This document shows positions 55,601 through 64,000 of a stretch of 64,000 nucleotides of DNA, piece after piece. Source of the stretch: Tillandsia leiboldiana (lineage: Eukaryota > Streptophyta > Magnoliopsida > Poales > Bromeliaceae); NCBI GenBank assembly GCA_029204045.2, contig JAQNDB010000467.1:19035-83034 (forward strand), given 5' to 3'. The position numbers and the translations under genes are program-made. The notes beneath the pieces were generated by a model that did not search any database, had not been told where the DNA came from, and saw only the letters and a list, made by a program, of their open reading frames with translations. Position 1 is the stretch's first letter; each line of letters begins with the position of its first letter.

Positions 55601-56401
55601 AGACCTAGTTAAGACACTGCCATGGGTCTTGGGCCAATAAAACCAAAGGATAGGAAGCTTCACCTTCGCCGGAGTTGGAGAAGGTGGGATGACGCCGGTT
55701 TTTGCTCCTCCCAGCGTCGCGCGGCCACGGTAGGTTTCCGGATCACCTTGGCTAGTCTTCTGCAGGTTGCAGAGGTCCTCTGGGTGCTTTGGAAGAGAAC
55801 CCTGGCCACCTTGGTGCAACCCTTCCTCCACAACCCAAAATTCGGCGAGGATCTTGCTTTTCAGCGATCCTCGGCGGCGGCTGATGGTGCGGCTCACGGG
55901 GGAGATGCAGAGGAAGAAGGAGAAACCTTTGATGGAGGTCGGGTGCAAGAAAACTCCCTGTGTGCCCCCTCTTCCACTTTGCTTTTATACCAATCCTTCT
56001 CCTCACCTTCCTACGAGCCTCCCAAAGAAGAGGGTCGTTCCGGGGCTGGGCTCGTGGCAAGGGTTGTGGCAGAGGGGAGTGGGAAACGTGGCCTGGTTGC
56101 GGTTACAAGGGGTTCCCACTCGAGGTTAGTTATTTTAACTAACCTTGCGATGTTTTGCAAATTAGTCCCTCTAAACCTTGATCTTTACATTTCAGTCCAT
56201 AGCTGTAGGTCACTTATGCATAGAAGTCCTTCTCCAAATAACCTCATTGCATTTGACACATAAAATATAAGATTAATGCGAAAATACCCGCTTTTCTGGC
56301 GTATTTCACGCATTTCGAGACGAACGGTTTGTCAAATTGCGAAACCGACTTCGCCACGACGTCCGGCTCGTCGAAACCTATCGAGTAGCGTATTTGCTTA
56401 G
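52648..56401 (-). mobile_element. Element J: chromovirus-type LTR on the minus strand, interrupted by G
   Basis: Starts TGTCACGCCCCGGGGG and follows the C/D order for the first kilobase: CCCGGCGCGTGCCCAGACCCGCC, a 9-bp AACCAAGTA repeat at 53645-53690, and the GGCCAA hairpin (53597-53625). A sense TATAAAAG lies at 55982-55989, so R-U5 would be about 3.3 kb. Between 54450 and 56250 I recognise no coding domain; ORFs there are broken or compositional. G interrupts J at 56402; the rest is outside the window. Whether J is a solo LTR or a whole element cannot be told. Confidence 0.65.
53597..53625 (-). other. GGCCAA-loop hairpin in J
   Basis: CACCC, TTT, GCGGT-GGCCAA-ACCGC, GGGTG, identical in its core to C and D although the flanks differ; preceded by TTTCCGGAAAA. 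Confidence 0.65.
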
Positions 56402-59400
56402 TGTCACGCCCCGGGGTCGAAACTGCGACCCGGGCCCGCCAAACAGATCCGCCACCTATGCCAACCTGCATAAGCGAAGCGTCCTACCTGCAAGAAAAGT
56501 ACTATAACTAAACAGATATCAGAGACTATAAATAAAATCTGCTGTAACTAAAATCAATCACTGTACAACTGGAAATGAACAACACTGTCTGCCTCCCAAA
56601 ATATAATAATACAAATCCTCAAGTACAAGCTCTAAACCCAACCGGGAGGTAACTCCAATATATACAACAGTGTACAGTCTCTCGATACAAAATATCCTCA
56701 CTACAAAAGTCTCTCAAAAGAGGAAAAAGAAACAGCTAATCTACTGATGATCTCCTCTGAAGGGTACCGCTACTCTCCAACGCCGGGTAGGGATCTAGCT
56801 CGCGACTCCCTCGCCACGATCAACAACCGCAGAGTCGGCCACACCTGCTAAGACTCTGCACAACCAAAGAGAGGAGAGAAAAGGGGGGAAAAACCCCCCA
56901 AAGGTGTGAGAACTACACCAAAAAGGGAGTTCTCAGTGGGTGCCACCGCCAGACCCGACGGTCTGCCCACCAGTCCTCAAGAGACAAAAACTGACCCAAG
57001 TCATAAGACTGAAATGGGTAAGCTGGAGACTCTCAACAGCTACCCTGCCCCTAACTAAGGCAAAAAAAGGGGAGAACCAAACAGGGGTATGCAACCACTA
57101 GCACATGAAGTGCACCATCGACCCAATCGAGCTGACTGCCACATCTGGTCCAGTCAAACCCTGCATCCACCTACAACCACCTCCCGATGACGGGCAGGAA
57201 TTACGTAGGGCGTCCAAACGGACTAACTCGCTATCGAGTAGAGGATCATGCAGGCTACGGTCAAAATCCACGCTCTCTCTCAGAACGGATAGAATCATGA
57301 TGCTCAACCTCTCACACAGCGGTCAAAGTACTCGCAACAACACGGACCACCGTCAACCAGACGGCTCTCACAATACTAACACTGGTCTAAACTCAACTAC
57401 CAGTCTACACTCGGCCCCCAGGCACGAGTGTAACAATAAAAGTATTTGACCGAAATAAACTCAATCGAATGAACCGGTATAAAACTCGGTGCTGCCTGCT
57501 CTATCAATCTCTCGAACTCAGTATCTCCACTGTCCAAATGACCGAACCCAACACGGTCTGACCGGCACCCGACACGGTCTGACCGGAACCCAACACGGTC
57601 TGACCCGGAACCCAACACGGTCTAAAGCCTACTCCGGAGCGGCACTCGAGGGGAGCTACCCACACGAGTAAAGCATCTCTGTCATCAACATCAACAGTAT
57701 CTCGAAACAGCAGGACTTGATCATCAATCAGATCAAAGTGGGAAAACTCAACCACCTAGGAAAGACCCGACCTCAATCGGATGCAACTGAACGATAATGG
57801 GAAACTCCATCCACTAGAGAAAACCGACGCCCAAATCTGGTGCATAGAGAAACATCCGGTCAACCGCCCAATATCCGCGGTTTGCCGCAGAGCCCCACAA
57901 CTAAACCAACCTGTCCCAGACACGAAGTTCCGACTACACTACCCAGACCCCCTGCTCGAACCCGAGCAACACTGACCACCTGACTAACAAGAAGGAGAAA
58001 GGAAAAGCATGGTTTCTCCTAAGTCAAGTTCCAATAAGTAGTGCAGCAGTAAAAAGATGGCCTACTACATGACCATACAGCATGCAAATTGTCCTCAAGG
58101 AAATAAAGGGGGTAAAGCATAATAATAGTTTCCGTTAGGAATAAACAACATGCCGGAATCCCAAAACTAGACCTGTCCACAACTCAGGGTTCATTAATAG
58201 AATGATCATATAACTCCTCCGAGTACAAATCCGCACATAGCTACGAAATCCGTCCCAAAGCATAATCCAACCACATGAAAGGCTATGTGCTAACATGGCA
58301 TGTTACATAATCTCATAGGGTAACATTATCCCTAGGTAAGCTTACACTAGTCATCACATAGATGTCCAAGTCATGCAAGTCCTCAGTATATCTCATAATA
58401 CTATTCTTGCAATCAGTTTATCCATATCATTAACAAGCTTACCTACTTACCAACATAAACCATGTACCCTACTCATGCATGCATCAGACATAGAGGGGTG
58501 GACATCCCCCACAAGTGGACTTATATTTGCCACAGCATATTCATTGCCTTAAACAATTACTGATAATAAGCTTACCCACCTGAAGCGCTTAAAACCAGGC
58601 AAACCTGAAGTCGGTGAAGTGGGTAGGACGCCCGCGGTCCAAAATCTGCCAACATAACACCCTCGGTACAAGTCGCGCACGCCTTGGCTCCAAACAACTG
58701 AAAGCGCCCCTGGGCACAACAATAAGGCTCAACATTACACTTTTATTCCAAAATAACCAAGTAGTACATAATCTGAAAATCAGTCCCAAAGCCGTGCTTA
58801 TTTCACCTGCTGCAAGTGCCCAGAAATATCCAATAAAAATACCACAGTAATCCTCGCGTCGATACCTTCGAAACGAGTACCCTGCACGTCCAATTCCGAG
58901 CTTCCTACACTGAGAAACAATTCCGACAAGGGAATTACCCCGAATTGAACTACTCTCAAAAACTGTAGCAACAACTACTGTTCACAGATATTTCATCACC
59001 TTCGAGAAATATTCAAAAAATTCCAAGAAAATTTGGGCATATTCCTCGTGATGTGTAGATGCAAATCGCCTCTTGAATCGCCCCAATCCGATGCCTGTGC
59101 GCGAAGATATCACCAAAACACCGCTCCGCTGTCCCAGAACTCCGCCCCAGAAAAGAGGTTACAAGATGATCCGAAAAACCCATGAAAAGCTCGGAATGGG
59201 AAAACCAGTAAACATGGGAAACATAGCCCTACCTGTCGTGAAGCCAACGGCGCAAGAATCACTGAAAAAGGTGCTCGGGGTAAGCCGGGGAGTCCTCGCA
59301 CCAAAACGCGACGAAGAAGACCACAAACGAACGAGCGTCGCGCCGCGCCGTAAAAATAGAAACCTCGATAAGCGTGCCACCAAAAATCCCAAAACTTTGC

Positions 59401-60524
59401 AGAAAGATGCAGCCAAACTCGGGAATTATCTTTGCTGAAGGCACCCCGGCGAGAAGAGGCTCGGAAATGGCGGAAAAAGGGAGAAGAAGAGGGCTCGGAT
59501 CGCCTTTTATAGGCTGCAGAAACAATGGAAAATACCGGTTATGTCCCCGATTTCCGGGCGCTGGGGTTTTCGGGCGCGCACTGTAGCAGCCCGAAACCCC
59601 CGCGCCCGAACACTGTAGCCGCCCGAATCCGCACAGGGCCTCCACGTCGCCCGCCAACAGGCGACAGCAACGCCAGCCGGTCCCGCGCGACACGTCGCGG
59701 CCCCCGACGACGACACGTGTCCTCCCAACGCGGGAATCCGCCCGACCGCGCCCACGTGCCGCCTGACGCCGCCGCCTGCCACCCTGCCGCGCACAGTAGA
59801 CCCACCAATAGGAGAATGCCACTGTCATGCCTCTGCCAGTGAACCCGGTGCACGAAATCATGTGACCGAACCAATGAAACCTGCCACGTGTCCAAGCCCG
59901 GTGCACCGTAAACCATGAGCCATCCCGAATACTGCGTAGACCAACCGCCGTGAACCCACCTCTAGGATGATGCCACGTGTCACCCCCGGTGCACCGTGCG
60001 CCCCGCACTCCCCCGTAGACCGCGCCCCCGGACCGGCCCACTCCCGAGCCGCCACGCGTCCAGCCCCCGGCGCACGCCTGCCGCGTGGACCGGGCGGCCC
60101 GCGCCTCCGTCCGCCGCGCTGCCTGCGGCGCTCCGCCGCGCCGCCGCCCGCCGCCGGAAACACTGTTCCGGCGTGAACAGTGTCCGTGCTCAAAAATAAC
60201 AAGTGGGTAGTCCGTTTAACCGTTTTCGCGCGCTGAATCCGAATTTGATGTCCATTTCGCCAAATTCCAACTCCAAATTTTGCCGAAGGCATCCGGAAAG
60301 GTAATCCTTGGTCCAAACTTCGCACTGAGTCCAAATTTAATATCCACTTCGCGCGAAACCACTTCTAACGATCCGACGGAGTCCAATGATCACCCACGTG
60401 ATCCATTAACACACTGAGCCCAACACTAATGTCCAAATGGGGCACAAATCCCACCAACACCCCCATAGGCCCCCGGGAGCTGTAGATGACCAGTAATCTC
60501 GACGTGGGGATCCAGGTCCTCACA
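56402..60524 (-). repeat. 3' LTR of G
   Basis: 4123 bp; in sense TGTGAGGACC...GGGGCGTGACA. Sense TATAAAAG at 59504-59511, about 1.01 kb from the LTR start, so R-U5 is about 3.1 kb. Landmarks shared with F and I include CACTCGAGGGGAGC...CACGAGT (57650 region) and an ACTGTTC/GAACAGT inverted repeat near 60160-60182. The GC-rich part (59560-60180) produces open frames that are not genes. The remainder is noncoding. Confidence 0.88.
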
Positions 60525-60536
60525 TCCTCCCCCACT
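60525..60536 (-). other. Polypurine tract of G
   Basis: Sense AGTGGGGGAGGA abutting the 3' LTR start TGTGAGGACC. Confidence 0.8.
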
Positions 60537-63500
60537 AAGAAAAGTTCGTCCTCGAAACTAGCTCAAATCCCCCAAGGGTCCCACATACCACGGTAGGTAT
60601 CCATCAATAACGCCTCAGCTCCGAAACATCGCTCACTCCCGTGATTACTTCCCAACAACAACAACAACAAGTACGGCATGGCCCGACATGCGATTTCTCA
60701 TCTCTCGAGCCAGAAATCGCAACGGGCGTCCCTCGTACTCCAACAATCACAGATCTCAGAAGGGCAAGTCAATCACGGGCGAGGGATCCAAAAGAAAACA
60801 CTCCTGAGCTGAGACGTGAAACAACACAGAGGCCCCATCAAGAGCCGGGGAACAGAATAATCAAACAACGCGCAACACGCCCCAAACCACCTCCTGGTGT
60901 CTACTCAACCAGGACCACACCCCAATATACCACAGATTCATCCTATGGGAAAGGATCCAATAAGCTGGGGTCTTCACTCGGTTACTTCCGATCCAAATCA
61001 CCCGAGTGGCCTACTCAACCACGAGCTACCCTCAAAAGGGATCCTCAAGAGACACAATCTCAAGCCACGGTTGGACACTCAACAAGCCAACATACTCCAA
61101 CAGATCCACGGGTCGAAAGGATGCCCTGACGGGGACCAAACCGTCAGTGAACGGAGGAAAACTGGCTCGAAAGGCGATCAAATGCTGGTGCGGAGCCCAA
61201 ACTCGCGTCAAAAATCCCAACCACAGCAACAACAATCCGCGAAAATCCCACTCAAGATGCTGAGTAATCCAGAACTGATAGCCAAGCAGGTATGGCCTAC
61301 GCCCAGGTATAACAATCCAAGCTGGAAATAAAGGACTTACTGAAAGGCTCACGTGGAATCCAAGGGCTGCCTGCAAAACAGCGGTTCATCCTGCCCCAAA
61401 CACTCATAGGGTGGACTATGAGTGTGGACCTGAAGTCCACCCAACCACCACGTTACTCTACCGCCACAATGGGAGCTCACACCAAAACACACAATTCCAT
61501 CTCCCAACACAGGAAACACAATCATTGGCGCTAATCCAGTCCCATATCCATTGGCCATGCCTCTCTTCGGCACCGCCAAGTCTAGAAGCTCCTCACTCAA
61601 GAATGAAAGTTGGTCTCAGTCAACTTGAATAACATCCAACTTGTCGGGTTCCACGCCGCCTCCTACGGCCCGAACAAAGCGACCCCAGAAGGTATGCTTC
61701 TGCAGCTACAACTCGTTCCTCAATAACTTGGTGCTATAAACACCGCTTTCAATAATCCACACGGGCATGGTAGCACTCCACAAAGTGCTCCTCGTGCTCC
61801 AAGTCGTCTTGACAGTAAATCAAATATATCCTCGGGAAACACCACTCCCCAGTCCGTCCAAGTACACTAGGCATACGATTCCTCAGATCTTGAAGTCAAC
61901 AGGGCTTCGTCATTCCATTGGCCTCGCTAACAACTCATATGCCCCACCGTGTCCAAAACGCCATCTAGGCGAAGTCCTCAGCTTTCTACTTCCAAGTGGT
62001 ACTCGCATCATACCAACTGCCGGAGTATAACTCCATCATAAGGTCCTAGATACCATAAAAGGACCCTCACATCGTGTATTATGACGTGGCATCACCACTG
62101 TATACCAACGGCGTGCACTAGGTCAAACAGACCCCTCGATCCATCGGACCCTGCAAATTGCCATCGGGTCTCTCTCAGCTCTACCGGCGATATCCATGAG
62201 GTGCTGTCCCGGGTGGCGCGGTTCCTCGACCACGTCAAACGCAATCTCTATCTCCCTAACCGGCGGCATTACCAACAACTAAGGTGAAATCACCACGGAT
62301 CTCGCAGGCAACAGAGATATCCCTGAGTCCGGTGCCGCCGTAGCACCTCTCACCCTGTCGCTAAAAACCAGAGTGCTCTAACAACCTCAACGAGCAAGCC
62401 TCCAATTGCCCGCCTTGCGAAGATCAAGTCCTCTTTTGCCGCAGTCGAACATCCTGTGGCATAGTGCCCAACAATCTCAAGCATAAGGTCAAAACACCTA
62501 ATTGCTATAATTTCCAATAATTCTGCCGGTATCTCGCGGTCTCGGCCGCACTGGACATGATCCAAAAGCCTCCCTCCCTGCACAACAACAACAGGAACCT
62601 GTACCTCTAGTGCATGTGGTAACAAATCTGCCTCTAACCCCTGTAAGAGTGGAACATGCTCTAACTCCGACTACCGTGGTGAAATCCCACCTGCGACACT
62701 CAATCCACCTACCGTGGCGCCCTCCAACCGGGCGGCACAGATTCATCCGCTCAAAGCAAGTGGTTTTCGCTCAATCTGCCTGAAAATCAGGGCTATCACT
62801 AGGAAGCACGACCTCTGTCTCTGATCACATTGAGGCGACGAATAAGTCCTCCGCAGATAACAAATCCACGCTATCGCTGCGCCACTCTGATAAAATACTG
62901 ATGTCGCCTTCGGGGTCCACCCGACCTCTGACATCTCGGGAATTCGTCATCCAAGAAAATAAATTAGTCATGCCCCTGCCGGCCGATCTGTCCTCCATCA
63001 CCGGCGCCAAGCGCCAAAATCCAGAACTCACCTCTGGCGGCAGATCCCTATCCAAAGGAACTGCAATGCCACGCTCCATACACGTGCCTGACTCCAACGA
63101 GGCGTCAAACCTATAATGAGGGACTGAAATAACAAAAGGTGTCCTGGCGCAATCCACTCCCCGCTCATATATCCTATGCGCCTCGTCCCTCGAATCTGGA
63201 GCGCGCAGTTCAACAACTGCATACACTCTCTAGCACAGGAGGCTCTCAATTAATCACTCCATCACCACCAGCACGACTCTGCCTCCAAAGGCTCCAAACT
63301 CAATCTTACGAGTCGGGGTGGTTCATCTGCCAAATATGGCTCAATAGGTCGATCATGTCCCACAGCTCACCAGCTGTCAACCATCCACCCTGCCTCGTGC
63401 CTCGACACTAAACATTGGCACAGAGGGGGCTACACAGTGCTCCGACAACTGTGTCACCAAGACCAGCTGCTCCCGCAGCCGCTGATAAGCCTCTGACAAT

Positions 63501-63889
63501 CCTGTCATCTGGGTCCGGGGTTCTCTGACCTCGATCCGGGTATCCGCCCAAAACCAACTGCTCAAGCTCAACAGCTATGACAGGATGCACACGGGTCAAA
63601 ACCCAACGTCGGGAGACACCGCTCGCCACGACGAAACAACAAACAGCACAACACACCACTCGACCCAATCCAGCGAAAAAGTCTAAGCATGTCACCCGTT
63701 CCACAGCATTATGTTGTCTGCAGCCAACATAATTACTTAGGAGAATAAACTGCAATCACTCCAATCCCCCGTCCCTTGGGAGAGGTATAAAACTCAATCA
63801 GGACTCTCGCAAAATCACGACTCTCACAAATTCAACCAAGGGTCAACCAAAAGCCTAGGTTTTCTAAGTCCACCATGACCTACACCTAG
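60537..63889 (-). pseudogene. Interior of G: decayed, shortened gypsy gag-pol
   Basis: Collinear with the F interior in reverse. A Gag-like QMTGLSEAYQRLREQL is near 63500, and a frame at 62825-63226 has a counterpart in F at about 37800-38160. PPVREIEIAFDVV-type codons lie near 62240-62270, and a run of CAACAA near 60655 matches GTTGTT in F (40558). Stops and frameshifts are frequent. No complete protein domain remains. Confidence 0.65.
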
Positions 63890-63901
63890 GCTCTGATACC
63901 A
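63890..63901 (-). other. Primer-binding site of G
   Basis: GCTCTGATACCA on the plus strand (sense TGGTATCAGAGC), eight bases from the 5' LTR end at 63910. Confidence 0.88.
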
Positions 63902-63909
63902 CTCTAATC

Positions 63910-64000
63910 TGTCACGCCCCCGGGGTCCGAAACTGCGACCCGGGCCCGCCAACAGATCCGCCACCTATGCCAACTCTGCATAGGCGAAGCGTCCTACGCT
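63910..64000 (-). repeat. 5' LTR of G, last 91 bp
   Basis: TGTCACGCCCCCGGGGTCCG..., matching 56402 onward with small differences (for example CCCCCGGGG versus CCCCGGGG); continues outside the window. Confidence 0.88.

Larger units (their letters stand above)
56402..64000 (-). mobile_element. Element G: giant-LTR, LARD-like chromovirus derivative on the minus strand (5' LTR runs off the window)
   Basis: 3' LTR 56402-60524, PPT 60525-60536, interior 60537-63889, PBS 63890-63901, start of 5' LTR 63910-64000. The LTR (4.12 kb) is longer than the interior (about 3.35 kb), the proportions described for LARD elements. The interior holds only decayed gag-pol traces, the same plan as F. Confidence 0.88.

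Noticed and set aside
54450..56250. A separate nested element inside J
   Set aside because: Composition changes near 54480, but I found no clear terminal repeat, TSD, PBS or PPT, so it is left as part of J.
55622..56263. A 213-codon ORF as a host gene
   Set aside because: Lies across the TATA and leader of the J LTR on the opposite strand; no recognisable domain and overlapping frames of similar size.
1..64000. Endogenous pararetrovirus or other viral insertion
   Set aside because: All pol traces are Ty3/gypsy chromovirus type with LTRs, PBS and PPT; no viral movement or coat-protein-like ORF was seen.

Overview
The window is plant (angiosperm) repetitive DNA. I see no host protein gene, rRNA or tRNA gene. 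The evidence is LTR retrotransposons with TGGTATCAGAGC primer-binding sites (the plant initiator-Met tRNA type), copia-type Gag proteins with CCHC knuckles, and a Tekay/Del-like chromovirus integrase with a C-terminal chromodomain. The species cannot be named from this sequence.

Layout. The 64 kb is one nested stack; letters are working names. F (giant-LTR family, +, 35550-40643 plus flanks) is the oldest visible host. E, a decayed chromovirus (+; pol 11258-12473, LTR 12474-14961 continuing at 35167-35549), sits in the F LTR. E is interrupted twice: in pol by B (window start to 11257), and in its LTR by C (chromovirus, minus strand, 14962-35161, TSD AGTGC). B is a non-autonomous element with a second cistron (ORF2), and that ORF2 is interrupted by A1 (2301-8656, TSD ATAGA). 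The C 5' LTR is interrupted by A2 (23335-33812, TSD AGGTT), which contains a 100-N gap. The C interior carries truncated pieces of a related LTR, D (19027-22022). Right of 40644, the F interior is interrupted by H (ORF2-bearing relative of A/B). The ORF2 of H is split by I, a 4.1 kb solo LTR (46734-50834, TSD CTTTA). The H 3' LTR is split by J (chromovirus-type LTR, minus, 52648-56401), and J by G (giant-LTR element, minus, 56402 to the window end).

The A/B/H family. These elements share LTRs of about 1.3-1.4 kb, one large Gag ORF with two zinc knuckles and no protease, integrase or reverse transcriptase. They also share many GGGGGAG purine runs and a PPT abutting TGTTACGG. B and H carry a second, distant cistron (ORF2, similar to the family called 'putative plant transposon protein'). 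It is preceded by a cluster of CCGG-centred palindromes and a candidate leader intron, which looks like an internal promoter. A1 and A2 have lost ORF2. With no pol of their own, all of them must be moved in trans.

Most unusual signal. The transcribed leader in the LTRs of A, B and H carries a row of short hairpins whose stems differ almost completely while the six-base loop TGGATT (sometimes TGGACT) stays fixed. I count about 17 in the three LTR types, with many compensatory stem differences. This looks like selection on an RNA element, perhaps a Gag-binding or packaging array. Chromovirus LTRs (C, D, E, J) carry a different hairpin with a fixed GGCCAA/TTGGCC loop, and also hairpin-rich minisatellites.
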